DNA of 64,000 nt from Turnera subulata. Taxonomy: Eukaryota > Streptophyta > Magnoliopsida > Malpighiales > Passifloraceae. Position numbers and translations under genes: made by a program. Under the pieces are notes generated by a model, which searched no databases, was not told the origin of the DNA, and was given only the letters and a program-made list of their open reading frames with translations. Location: contig JAKUCV010007402.1 of NCBI GenBank assembly GCA_028386065.3, forward strand, positions 21,182 to 85,181. The letters are read 5' to 3'. Shown one piece after another: positions 12,737 to 24,779 of the stretch. Every line of letters begins with the position of its first letter. Positions within the stretch are counted from its first letter, which is position 1.

Positions 12737-13904
12737 CTATGTTTTTCTCCCACTGATTTCTCTAGAAATAAATTCTCTTTCTAGAAAAATAGCAGTCCGA
12801 GCAACAAACACTTTGTGCTCTGAAGGATTATAGAAATAATACCCTTTAGTTTCCTTAGGGTATCCTATAAAGAGGCACTTCTCGGATTTAGGGCCGAGTT
12901 TATCTGATGCTTCACGTCTCACGTAAGCTTCACAACCCCAAATCCTCATAAAAGACAAATTGGGACGCTTTCCAGTCCATATCTCATATGGTGTCTTTTC
13001 AAACGATTTAGATGGAACACGGTTAAGTGTAAATTCAGCACTCAATAACGCATTTCCCCAAAAAAGAAGAAGGAAGGTCAGCTTGACTCATCATAGAACG
13101 AACCATGTCTAACAAAGTTCTATTCTTCCTTTCAGATACACCATTTCACTAAGGTGTACCTGGTGGAGTAAGCTGTGATACTATACCACATTGCTTTAGA
13201 TAATCAAGAAATTCTCGGTCTAAGTATTCACCTTCTCGATCTGATCGAAGCATTTTAATACTCTTACCGAGTTGATTCTGTACTTCATTCTTGAATTCTT
13301 TGAACTTTTCAAAGGATTCTGACTTGTGTTTCATTAGATACACATAGCCATATCTACTGTAATCATCACTAAATGTAATGAAGTACTGAAAACCACCTCT
13401 AGCCTGTGTAGACATAGGTCCGCATACATCAGAATGTATAAGACCTAATAAGTCTGAAGCTCTTTCACCTTTACCAGTAAAGGGAGCCTTCGTCATTTTG
13501 CCTAATAAACATGACTCACATATCTCATATGATTCAAAATCAAATGAGTCTAAAAGTCCATCTTTATGGAAATTAGAAATACGATTCTCGTCTATATGGC
13601 CTAAACAACAATGCCAAAGGTAGGTTTCATTAGAATCGTTCGTTCTAACCTTCTTCGTATTAATGTTATAGATAGGTGTTTTTAGGTTTAGAACATACAA
13701 ACCATTGCTTAAATATGCACCACTATAGTAAATATCATTAAAATAAATAGAACAACAATTGTTCTTTATTTTCAATGAAAAGCCTTTCTTGTCCATACAA
13801 GACACAGAAATCAAATTCCTGCTTATGTAGGTACATAATAACAATTGTCCAGTTCTAAGACCAAACCACTCGGTAAGGATAGATAGTAAGTCCCTACGGC
13901 TCAT
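12737..13904 (-). pseudogene. Copia integrase region, interrupted by stops and a frameshift
   Basis: Frame 13904-13149 holds the pre-integrase zinc-binding segment (LWHCCLGHIDENRI ... CESCLLGK) and the integrase core with HSDVCGP and MLRSDREGEYLDREF. It stops after LTPPGTP, where the usual CAG TGG codons have become TAG TGA. The core then resumes with a VSERKNRTLLDMV-like segment near 13110-13140, shifts frame in a T-run near 13065 and continues as the C-terminal domain (13045-12737, FTLNRVPSKSFEKTPYEIW, GCEAYVRR). Both stops fit G/C to A/T transitions. Confidence 0.88.
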
Positions 13905-14052
13905 GTGGCAACTCTTGCTCCATTTCGGACACGTAGGTCTATCTAACCCTTTGCCATTCTCCTACTCTTTCTCAGTTCCTTCATATTTAAACAAATGTGA
14001 GAACCACATCCGGTATCTAATACCCATGATACAGAGATAGAGATACTAGCCT

Positions 14053-14900
14053 CTATAACAAAATACCTAAAGCGGAAGTCTTACTTCCCTTCTGTTTCTT
14101 TACCTCTTCAAGGTAAACAGGGCAGTTGCATTTCCAATGGCCCGGTTTGTTGCAATGGAAACAATGCCCTTCCTTTGCAACACCACCCTTGAGTTTCAGC
14201 ACATGAGAACAAGAAGATGCACATGCACCAAACCTTTTGGTACATTTCTCTTTTTTGTCAAACTTTGCTTTACCCTTTCCTTTGCCTTTTCCAATCATCA
14301 CAATTTTGGAATTGTTTGCCTTCATTTGTTGCTCAACTGTTCCCAACATATTTAGCAACTCAGACAACGATTTGTCATATGGCAAAATTGGCTGTAACTA
14401 TCCGGCAACGATTGCAGGACTAGATCAACGGCCAACCCCTTTTGTAAAAGAAAAACAAGATCCTCAAGGCTCTCATTGTATCCAATCATTTTGAACACAT
14501 GAGGTCTCACGAGTGATGACTCAACCATCTTGCATTGGAATAAAGCCTTAGAGGTCTCGTACCTCTCATGCCTTGCTTGCTTTTTCAAGAGCATTTTCAG
14601 GTGCTCGATCATATCGAACGCCCCCATGTTCTCATGTAGCTTCTGAAGCTCAGAGTCCATGGTAATTAGCATAAGGCATGCAACATCCAATGCATCATCA
14701 ACATGCTTCTTATAAGCATCCCTTTCTGCCCTAGGAGCATTAGGCGCCAGTACATTAGGAACAGGCCCTTCAAGGACATACAACTTTTCTTATTTGAGGA
14801 CTATCCTCAAAATGCGATGCCACTCTAGGAAACTATTCCCATTCAGCTTGTCCTTCTCAAGGACCGATCGCAATGATAATGTGCCAGTGTTTTGTGCCAT
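14053..14900 (-). pseudogene. Copia gag with CCHC knuckle; protease start just downstream
   Basis: The likely start is the ATG at 14900-14898. A stop near 14790 precedes the long open part LEGPVPNVLAPNAPRAERDA ... FKMIGY (14783-14352). After a frame change the nucleocapsid knuckle CFHCNKPGHWKCNC (C-X2-C-X4-H-X4-C) follows at about 14110-14160. Just past the end, near 13990-14020, the aspartic protease signature VLDTGCGSH is visible in another frame. Confidence 0.85.
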
Positions 14901-15575
14901 GGTAACTCTACAATAATGATCAACTCACACAAATAATAGTCATGTATACAAAATCATTTAACAAGGAATTCTATTAAATGATGCTCCTACTATGAATCAA
15001 ATTAATCATAAATAGGCCAAGATCCATATTTCACCACAATATAAGTCAGCTTTGGCTGATCGCTTACATCATAGCTATTTAGGTATACAACTCTTGTCAA
15101 TTACATCTCATGTAACTCTTGGATAGTTGAGTGAACAACACTTGCTCTTGTCTATCTAATAGACTTAGCTCAACTCTTTGCCTCTAAGTCCTCAATCCTA
15201 TTAAGATGACCTAGTTAAGTCCAAACCCACAATAAGCAGTTCAGATATTACAATTATCCCGTCGCACCTTGCTAGGATAAACATTGGCACCTTGCTTTGG
15301 CAAAACCTACCAAGTGTTGATCTAAGAAATGATGAGTGCTTATCATGGAAGGCAACTAAGAACTTAATATTTAATTCAATAATTGTTTCCATGCATAACA
15401 ATTATGCCATCACATCTTTCTAGGATAAATATTGGCACCTTGCTTTGGCAAAACCTACCAAATGTTGATCTAAGCAATGATGAATACTTGTCAACAATTG
15501 TATCCATACATGTCATGCATGTAATTCACCAATCATATATTGATGTTATGTAAGTTTGGAAACCAAAATTACATG
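14901..15575 (-). other. Copia untranslated leader, part without palindromes
   Basis: Lies between gag start and the palindrome array. No open frame of interest. An AGGATAAACATTGGCACCTTGC-like block occurs twice (about 15270 and 15420), so part of this leader is a diverged direct repeat. Confidence 0.6.
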
Positions 15576-16183
15576 AGAACATCGATGTCTAACAGTGAAC
15601 ATTGATGTTGTGAGAATCTGATTCTCGCCAACCACTTGGCATTACTCATGAACATCGATGTCCTAGCTTGAACATCGATGTCCAATGGCCTCTGGAACTC
15701 AAGAACATCGATGTCTTGATCTGAACATCGATGTTCTGAGGCTCTGGAACTCCAAACTATTTGACAGAGCTCAAGAACATCGATGTTAGGTTCTTGAACA
15801 TCGATGTTGGAAAGTTTCGAAGGTCCATTGGCCTCTGGAACTCAAGAACATCGATGTCCTGACCTGAACATCGATGTTGGCAAGTTCTGAAGGTCCAAAA
15901 ACTTGGCAGTAGTTTTAAACATTGATGTATAACATTTAATTATTGATGTTTGAGGTTCTAGAACTCAAGGACATCGATGTTTCAGCTTAAACATCGATGT
16001 TTAAGAATTCTAGAATCTCAAAACAATTCGACAGAACTCTTGGACATCGATGTTCATGGGAATCTGCCAAGGCCAACCTTCATAGAACATTGATGTTTTG
16101 TCTCACAACATCGATGTTCAGTAGGCTCGGCCAAGGCTAAACCCATGTCGACATCAATGTTCATCTGATGAACATCGATGTTC
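15576..16183. repeat. Array of the palindrome ACATCGATGT in the copia leader
   Basis: I count 14 exact copies of the self-complementary ACATCGATGT and five one-base variants, mostly ACATTGATGT or ACATCAATGT, in about 600 bases. Many occur as pairs about 20 bases apart separated by 50-80 bases containing GGAACTC-like text. The variants mostly change the central CpG, as expected from decay of methylated cytosine. The array sits between the primer site and gag, so it belongs to the element's RNA leader. The same palindrome clusters in the LTRs at 59003-59163 and 60816-60972. Confidence 0.9.
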
Positions 16184-16474
16184 TGGCTGTGATGTGCTAG
16201 AACGACAATCGTTCCATACGAAAACCGACGATTGATTTTCCTTTTGTCAAACCCCTTCGACTTACTGCCAAGATCCCCTTGATTGATATCACATACCAAT
16301 CAAGTGCTTGTTGTCAAAACACTTTTGACATAAACCAACATCAACATATATATCACATATACATAATTGAATTCTTTATATATGATCATGCTTCATCACA
16401 TACCACATATCACATATATTTGCGGGTACATATCGTACATATGCACAAGAATTCGGTTTAGAACTTCACAAGAG

Positions 16475-16486
16475 GCTCCGCTACCA
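16475..16486 (-). other. Copia tRNA primer-binding site
   Basis: Minus-strand TGGTAGCGGAGC starts one base after the 5' LTR end. The usual plant initiator-Met site is TGGTATCAGAGC; two positions differ. The same variant is found in the other LTR elements here. Confidence 0.8.
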
Positions 16487-16487
16487 C

Positions 16488-18824
16488 TGTAAGTTTCCGG
16501 ACATGCAAATATGACATTCATATGCAATAAAATGCGCAGTGAAAAACCGGAAACACATGGAGGATCCAAGTGAAAGTAACTAAACCGAATAACAATTTTT
16601 GCATACCTGAATCGGTTGAGATCTTTCACCCAACTGTTGTGGCGAATCAGCTAGAGCCGGACAGAAATCCCGCCCCTCTACGGTATCCATACGAACCGTC
16701 GATCTCTGGTCGGAAAACATCTCATGATCTCCAACCCGAGCACTCCCGAACAGCAGTGCTAGCTGCGGATTTCCGGGAGCTATGTGTGTTTTGTGTTCTT
16801 CTTCCTTTTTCAAAGAAGGAAGAGGATGAGTGTGTATTCTTCAAGTTCTGAAAATTCAGACTCAAGAGAGAGGGATCAAGAGTAATCTGATTACTCAACC
16901 CCATTAGTGTATAGAATAGTGGAGTTAATGGCCAACATAGCGGTCCATCAACCAACATGATTAAGACACCATCATAATGTAGTCTAATCATGTCTCCACT
17001 AAGTCTAATGGGATTACACATCACAACACTCAAGTTTGGTTCAATAATTCTGACAATTAGTGAACCAAACCAGCCCAAAACGACCCTGGTCCATGAAACG
17101 GCCGCATCCCAGACACAAACATGCAAAACATATATGGACATAAAAAGACAAAAACGCCCTTAAATCCAAGGATGCCACAACTCTGTGTAAAACTTCAATC
17201 TCAACTCCCAAAAATAACAACATCCAATCAAAAATAAACATCGGAATATAGAAGATCCAAAATACAAACAGGCTTAACCAGCCAAATAACCATCGGCAAA
17301 TCAACCGGAATAACAATGATCAAATCCAAGACAAACCCAAACAACATCCCGAAAATGAATACGCAGTGGAAATCAATATTAAGTCAATGACAAGTTTAAA
17401 CATATGCAGAATCAAACTATGGATCAGCCCGGGAGGGTAACACGGCTACCTGCAGAGAAAGAGAGGAAGAGATAAGGGAAAGCCAGAGGTGGGGGTGTCG
17501 GTGCAGCTGGAAAGGGAAAGAGAGAGGGAAAAGAAAGTAAGAGAGGAGAAAAAGAAAAGAAGAGAGAAAAGGGAAGGCGCGGGTAGGGTTGGCCGGCTGG
17601 GTCGAACGACTTGTCGTTCGGCCTAGGCGCGGTCAACCCGCACTGTGCGGTCAATGCAAACCTTTTTTTTTTTCAAAAACCCCTTAAAACGACGTAGTTT
17701 CACCAAAACTACTCCAAAAGCTTTGTCTCACGGCCTAACTCGAAACGGTTCGAACCACAACCTCATCTTAGGAATACCTCCTAAGTAAAGGGAAATTTTC
17801 CAAGGAAAAGAAATAAATTCCTAGGCCAAAACTCGGAAATACCTCGAGGGTAAAAAGGAAATAAAAAAATTAAAATTAATTAACGAGGAATCTGGGCGTT
17901 ACAGTCCAACCACGGTCCGACCACAGTTGGTCGAACCATGGTCCAACCACGGTTCAACCACTTGCTCGAATCAACGATTCTATATGTGTGACCCTGTAGG
18001 CACTTGTAATGTTTGGTAATAATTGTAAAATCTCATTTTACAATTATAAGCAAAGAGCGGCGTCTAGCAACACATCATTGCTACCCAAACGACAAGATCA
18101 GTACTGATTCAATATGCCTCGGAAACATGTCATCGTCCTTTCGTCCCATTATCAAGATTAATCCGAGATATGGAAAATGTCAATCTCATATATGTTTAAT
18201 CTTAGTTTCTTGATCCCCGAGTTAACTGTGTAAAACGAATACTCATGATATCACCATATCACACAATCCGAGCGTGGCCACGCATTTAACAGTTCAACTC
18301 TATCAAGAGGCCATCTGATAATATACCCGTTATATGGGTTGGAGGAATCCCATCTCGATCAATCAAAACCCACTACACATTATATCATATACCCAATGAT
18401 TACCCTTAAGTCCACTCAGTTACGAATGACCAGGAATGATATCAAAGTATACGACTCATATGTTGGGAACCTTGATGATCTCAGGTCTAAGGACAATACA
18501 TATAAGAACCACTATTGACAATCATATAACATTCCATGTAGGGTTCTTATGTGGGTCGGTCCAGTCTACAAGTTCTCTAACTTTTACCCGTATGTAGAAT
18601 TCATATCTCATATAATTCTCAACATTTGTTAGTCTTAATTTATTATTACAACCCATCCATAATAATAATCGACTAGGGACATTTAAGAATATATCAAATA
18701 TATTCTAGGGTTATAAATATGTACAAGCGTTTATCTCATAAACATATTTATTGGAACAACCTTAATGTATATACATGACTACATACGATCATCCATTGAT
18801 TGGCTTGTGGGCACATTACTAACA
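16488..18824 (-). repeat. Copia 5' LTR, split by a solo LTR
   Basis: Begins TGTTAGTAATG and ends CTTACA on the minus strand. It contains the inserted solo LTR at 17094-17903. Outside the insertion it aligns to 9660-11182 with few differences. Confidence 0.93.
17094..17903 (-). mobile_element. Solo LTR inside the copia 5' LTR
   Basis: An 810-base insertion with LTR ends TGTAACGCCC ... CGTTTCA (minus strand), flanked by GTCCA at 17089-17093 and 17904-17908. It is absent from the corresponding site of the copia 3' LTR (about 10260). No internal region is present, so it is a solo LTR left after LTR-LTR recombination. The TGTAACGCCC start resembles gypsy LTRs but this is a different family from gypsy 1 and 2. 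It is the youngest layer of this nest. Confidence 0.92.
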
Positions 18825-18829
18825 GCAGC

Positions 18830-21205
18830 GGGGTATGGATCCGGAGTCAGGTGGAGAAGAAAGCAGCAGCCATCGAATATCGTACCTGAATTACGAAGCA
18901 ACTAAACCTACGGGATGAAACCCCGCAGGCGAGGGGTGAGTCCGAAGTGCTCACCGACGAAGGATAAACAGAGATATGTAATCAACCATAATACTTTCGA
19001 AGTAAACACAAATAATCACAACACAAAGATTCTACTAACTACAATTGAGCCAAGACCAAAAGAATGTTTATTATTATTATTATTACCAATTTTATCTTCC
19101 GGGACCCGTCACTGGACAAGCTAGGGTCGTACCTGGTTATTAACTAATTCCGGATGCCAGGCCAAAACACAATCCGAGATCAACATCCCAATCACAATCA
19201 ATCCGGGATCAACATCCCAATATCAACAAATCTGGGATCAACATCCCAATAACAACATCATCCGGGATCAACATCCCCAACAACCGAACCAAACCGGCCA
19301 TGACACCACAGAACTAGCCTCTAACCATCTAGTCGTACCACTACTTTCCACGTGACAATTATAACATCATCTCAAATTCAGTCCAATTCCATTACTCTTT
19401 CTTCAATTATCCAATTTTCTATTACCTTAGATTAATCCACAGACTCATCCAATCAACAATCTCATATCACTATTTATTCACAATTAACTGTTCAACATTA
19501 ATCATAGCACAGATCTCACAAAATCAATAACACAACTAACCAACAACAGCAACAATATCATAGCAGTCAAGCAGCCAACAATAATCATCTCAACAGTTCA
19601 ATCAAACAACAAATCATACACAGTATTACGGGTACATATCAAGGGTTATCCATCCTCACCTTAGCTGATTTTCAGTTATGGAATTGTCCAACAGACTCCA
19701 AGTTCGGTTCCTCAGGTATCTGCTCGTTATCAACCCCTATATCAACAAATAATATGCACACATAAGTGATATGCAAATGTCATGCTACTACTGTATACCG
19801 AAAAATAAATACTATCTCGTCTCGGTTACTGCCTCGGGTTAATTTTCTATTATCATCATAATTCACCATTTATTTCCAGTGTCTATAATACTATACTTAT
19901 ACCTATACCCGGATACTATTCCGGTACAATAATTTTTGATAATACCCTGTTCATAATTATTTCCCTCAAAATAATTGTTATAATATACTATATATTTTCC
20001 AAAATTAATTTCCATCTTAACAATTATTTTATACCATATATATTTTTTTCCAAATATTATTTCCCAACATATTTTCCTGATTTATAATTTTTCCAGATTA
20101 TAATCTTCTTTTTTTTTTTTTAATTCTGGATTAGCCCAGAAGAAGTACTATTCCAGCCCAACCAATTAGCCCATACACCCAAGCCCATCATCACATTCAA
20201 CCCAGGTGGTCCTCCAGGTCAACCCGACCCAGCGCCTCGACCCGATAGTGTGATGGACTCGGGTTGTCGGGTCGTCTTCAACCCAAGGACAACAGCTCAC
20301 CTAGGCGGCGACGAGCGGCGCGGTCGAACGAGGTGCGAGACGACGACGACACAGGCGGCGCGAGGCGATGGCGAGGCGACGTGAGGAGCGACTGCAGATG
20401 GTGCGTCGACGACTGCAGATGGGGGTGGTCCGTCGAGTGTGTTGTCGGGTGGAGGGCGCGACGGGAAGAGATAGAGGGGAAGGCGCTGGCGGTGCGACCA
20501 CTTGCGAGTGGAGAGGAGGGGGCGATGGTGTTGTCGGCTCGAGTGGTGGCGACAAACTGGTAGTGGTGGTGTTTCAACCGGTGGGGTAGGTGGCAACGGG
20601 TTCACAGGAAGAAAAGAAGAAGGAGAGGAGGAAAGTGGTGGTCCAAAACGACCATGTTTTGGTGGGTGTGTGTTGTGTCTTTGTTGTTTCTTTTTTTTTT
20701 TTCTTTCTTTGCAGGTTTTTAAGTGTATGCAGGAGATGGTTTTTGCAGGTGAAGAAAGGAAGAAATGGCAGTTGTGGGTTGTAGACAGGAGATGGTGCAG
20801 GGGAAAAGAGAAGAAAGCAGAGTTCACGGGCAAATACTGGTGTTTCACAGGTGGCACAGTCCACTCACAAGCTTTACAGTGGGTGGCGGCTGCCTCGTTG
20901 CTATGTAGCTTGTGAGTCGTGTCCCGTCCGGACCAGAAAATAACTAATGTACCCCCTTGACTTTATTTCTGGCCCGATAACTCGGGGTTAATCCTGACCT
21001 TTCTGAAGATTCCTGGACCCGAAAAATTCCAACTTGGTTCGAAAAATCAGCAGAAAAATCCCGAGCGTGGGACAAGGCTCGGTTGTGGAATCCGATGCAC
21101 GAATTACCATAAATTAATTACCCAAGATTAATTTTAATGGTAAATTATGGTAAAATAAATTTTACAGTACCGGTAAAAAACGTAAAAATTACCCGGGCTG
21201 TTACA
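18830..21205 (-). repeat. Gypsy 1 3' LTR, main part
   Basis: Continues the LTR interrupted at 9659. Contains four GGGATCAACATCCC-type near-palindromes at about 19165-19275, an AT-rich stretch (about 19800-20130) and a GC-rich stretch (20220-20600) that gives chance open frames on both strands. Ends at TGTAACAGCCCGGG on the minus strand. Confidence 0.93.
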
Positions 21206-21240
21206 GCCTACCCACCTTAAAAGAATTTTGTCCCCGAAAT

Positions 21241-24200
21241 TCACTCCGATGCTGTAAACAGGTGCGGATACTGAGAACGCATGTGCTCCTCAACTTCCCA
21301 CGTAGACTCATTCGCAGAGTGCTTGCTCCACTTGACCGTTACCATAGGAATGACTCTGTTCCTCAACTGTCTGACCTCTCGGGCAAGGATCTGCTCTAGC
21401 AACTCTGTATACGAAAGATCCTCTGCGACCTCAACATCTGTTGTAGTAACCACGGGACTCGGATCAGATCTGTACCTCCTCAACATGGAGACATGAAACA
21501 CATTATGAATCCGGGACAACTCCTCTGGTAAGGATAATCTGTACGCCAAGGGTCCAACCCTTTCCACAATCTCATATGGTCCGATGTACTTGGGACTCAG
21601 CTTCCCTCTTTTCCCGAATCTGATAACACCCTTCCAAGGTGCAACTCGGAGGAAAACTCTTTCTCCTACTTGGTATTCCATCTCTCGACGATGCTTGTCA
21701 GCATAACTCTTCTGTCGGTCCTGTGCTGCCCTCATACTCTACTTAAGTACCTGAATCTTGTCAACTGTCTGCTTAACCAAATCTGAACCCACAATCAAAC
21801 GGAGACCTTCTTCATCCCAACATACTGGACTTCGGCACTTCCTTCTGTAAAGAGCTTCAAACGGTGTCATGCCAATGCTGGAATGAAAACTGTTGTTGTA
21901 GGCGAACTCCGCTAAAGACAAATACTGATCCCAACTCCCACTGAAATTAAGAGCACAAGCCCTTAACATGTCCTCTAGTGTTTGAATAGTTCTCTCTGAC
22001 TATCTATCAGTCTGAGGATGAAATGTAGTACTGAAACTCAGCTTCGTTCCCAAAGCTGCTTGCAGTCTCTTCCAGAACCGTGATGTAAACCTCGGATCTC
22101 TATCTGAGACTATGGACTTAGGAATCCCATATAGTCTCACAATCTCTGCAACATACTACTTCGCCAATTTATCCAGAGTATCTGTCTGACGGATGGGGAG
22201 AAAATGAGCTGACTTTGTAAGTCAATCAACGATAGCCCAGATGGCATCATGCTGTCTCCGGGTCAACGGTAATCCAACCACAAAATCCATAGTGATCATC
22301 TCCCACTTCCACTCTGGCACTGTCAAAGATCTCATCTTTCCTGCTGGAGCCTGATGCTCGGCTTTCACTTGCTGACAAGTGATACACTTAGCCACATACT
22401 CGGCTACATCTTTCTTCATACGTGGCCACCAAAAATGACTCCTCAAATTCTGATACATCTTGGTGCTTCCGGGATGCATAGCATACGGCGTCATATGTCC
22501 TTCTTCCAAAATGCTTGCGTAGGTCACCAACACTGGGTACACATAAACGTTTCCCCAGCATCAATGCACTATCCTCAGCTATGCGAAACTTGCCCTCTTT
22601 TCCACTACGGACTGCTTCCTTCAGCTTGATCAAGTCGGGATCTCCATCTTGTAGTTCCACAATCCAGCCTCTCATGTTAGACTTGACTTCAATATGGGTC
22701 AACAGAGCTCCTGTCTTATCAACTGACAAATCAACTCCCATCTTCCTTAACTCGATGAGTGAGGACATCGAGTAGGTCGTGGAAGCATCTTCTGGCTGTC
22801 TCCGGCTCAAAGCATCTGCTACAACAGTAGCTCTTCCAGGGTGATACTCAATAGTACAATCATAATCATTCAGCAACTCAACCCAACGTCTTTGTCGCAG
22901 GTTAAGTTCTTTCTGAGTCATGATGTACTTGAGACTCTTATGATCTGTGAAGATCCGGCATCTCTCTCCAAACAGATAATGTCGCCAAATCTTCAAAGCA
23001 AGGATCACTGCGGCCATCTCTAGATCATGTGTCGGGTAGTTCTTCTCATGCGGTCTCAACTGTCTCGAAGCATAGGTAATCACTCGGCCTTCTTGCATTA
23101 GAACTGCTCCCAAACCAAGACTTGAAGCATCACAAAACAGCACATGCTCCACTCCTGGCTTAGGTACTGTCAAGACTGGCGCTGATGTCAACTTCTTCTT
23201 CAGTTCAACAAAACTCTTCTGGCAGGCATCACTCCATACAAAGGCTTGATCTTTCCTCAATAGCTTGGTCATGGGACTGGCTATCAAGGAAAAACCCTCG
23301 ATGAATCTCCGGTAATATCCTGCAAGGCCAAAAAAACTTCTGACTTTGGGTACCGTCTTGGGCGGCTCCCACTCTAGAACAACTTTCACTTTGGTAGGAT
23401 CAATCTCAATCCTATCTCCGGATACAACATGTCCAAGAAATGCAACTTTCTCAAGCCAGAACTCGCACTTGCTGAACTTGGCATACAACTCTTTCTCTCG
23501 TAGCCTCTATAGTACTACCCTCAGGTGCTCCTCATGTTCTTCCCTATTCTTGGAGTATATCAGAATGTCGTCGATGAAGATTACCATAAACTTGTCCAAG
23601 AACTCGTTCAGGACCAAGTGCATCAAGCACATGAAAACTGCAGGTGCATTGGTCAAACCGAAAGGATCCACTGTGAACTCAAAATGTCCTTACCGAGTAC
23701 GGAAGGCCGTCTTCGGTATGTCCTTCTCTGTAATCTTGACCTGATGGTAGCTAGATCGAAGATCTATCTTAGAAAAGATAGTAGCTCCCTGTAGCTGATC
23801 AAAAAGGTCATCAATCCTGGGAAGCGGGTACTTGTTCTTCACTGTCACTTTTTTCAGCTGTCGGTAGTCCACACACATCCGCAAACTGCCATCTTTCTTC
23901 TTTACAAAGAGGACTGGTGATCCCCAGAGTGATGTACTAGGTCTGATGAAACCCTTCTCGAGCAGCTCGTCTAACTGCTTCTTCAACTCATGGAGTTCTG
24001 TCGGTGCCATCCGATATGGTGCCATCGAGATAGGTGTCACTCCCGGCATCAAATCGATGGTGTACTCGACTTCCCTGTCAGGTGGCAATCCTGGCAGATT
24101 CTCCAGAAACACATCTGGAAACTCCCTCACAACTATGATGTCCCCCGAAACCGGAGTCTGAACTTCTTCACCCTTGACATGGGTCAACAAAGCTTCCGGG

Positions 24201-24699
24201 CCCAACGGCTTCATCCCAATATCCTGATTAGCAGAGATACTACATGTAGTAGCAGCTCTCCCAATACTTGTCAACAAAACCTTTCGCCCGCCATCGGATG
24301 TCAATAGCACTTCCTTGGTTCGACAGTTCACCATAGCACTGTACTTGGACAACCAATCCATCCCCAAGATGATATCGAAACCTCCCATGTTCATCACAAC
24401 CAACCGTGCAAGAAAAACCTCGCTATCGTACGAAAGCGAAACGTCTCTGCACACATGGGTTAATCTGACCACTGTACCCGCAGGTAACCTAACCCTCATC
24501 GGACAAATTAAACTCTCTCCCGAACAGTTATGTAGAATTGCAAAGTACATGGGTTAAATGAATGCGTAGCACCAGGATCAATCAAAGTATAAGCAGTACT
24601 ACCAAAGACTGTAAAAGTACCTGCTATAACATCGGCATTCTCTGGATCCTCATCAGCGGTGATCACAAATGCTCTCGGCACTGCTGCACTCTGATTCAT
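21241..24699 (-). pseudogene. Gypsy 1 pol: protease, RT, RNase H, integrase, chromodomain-like end
   Basis: Protease LIDPGATHSF near 24570-24600; RT with [16 protein letters not shown] and an [10 protein letters not shown] block near 23560; RNase H with [19 protein letters not shown] and ADALSRR; integrase zinc region [13 protein letters not shown] ... CITCQQ, core MDFVVGLPLTRR and [13 protein letters not shown]-terminal KWSKHSANESTWEVEE ending at 21241. Damage: frameshifts near 24555 and 22520 that cancel each other; stops near 23692 and 23510 and at several integrase codons including 22002-22000 and 21741-21739. The last two stops are shared with gypsy 2. Confidence 0.92.
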
Positions 24700-24779
24700 G
24701 GCTGACTAGGTCCTAGCAGGAACAACTCCACGTCCTCGGCCTCGCCCAACTCCAGAACCACTAGGTACACTGGCAACTG

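Larger units (their letters stand above)
9660..18824 (-). mobile_element. Ty1/copia retrotransposon nested in gypsy 1 LTR
   Basis: Minus-strand element with 5' LTR 16488-18824 and 3' LTR 9660-11182. Target duplication GCAGC at 9655-9659 and 18825-18829 interrupts the gypsy LTR cleanly. The 5' LTR runs TGTTAGTAATG ... TTACA; the 3' LTR terminal CA has mutated to TA. A primer site (16475-16486) follows the 5' LTR and a purine tract AAGTGGGAGAT precedes the 3' LTR. After removing the 815-base solo-LTR insertion the two LTRs are 1522 and 1523 bases. Coding order is gag, protease, integrase, reverse transcriptase, RNase H remnant, as in Ty1/copia. All domains carry stops or frameshifts, so this copy is not autonomous. 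Confidence 0.95.

Noticed and set aside
15576..16183. Palindrome array as a CRISPR array
   Set aside because: Eukaryotic context, irregular spacing, 10-bp repeat, spacers similar to one another, and a position inside a retrotransposon leader.
20264..20915. Overlapping open frames on both strands in GC-rich sequence, repeated at 27717-28328
   Set aside because: They lie inside gypsy 1 LTRs, recur with indels that shift frame, and give low-complexity proteins.
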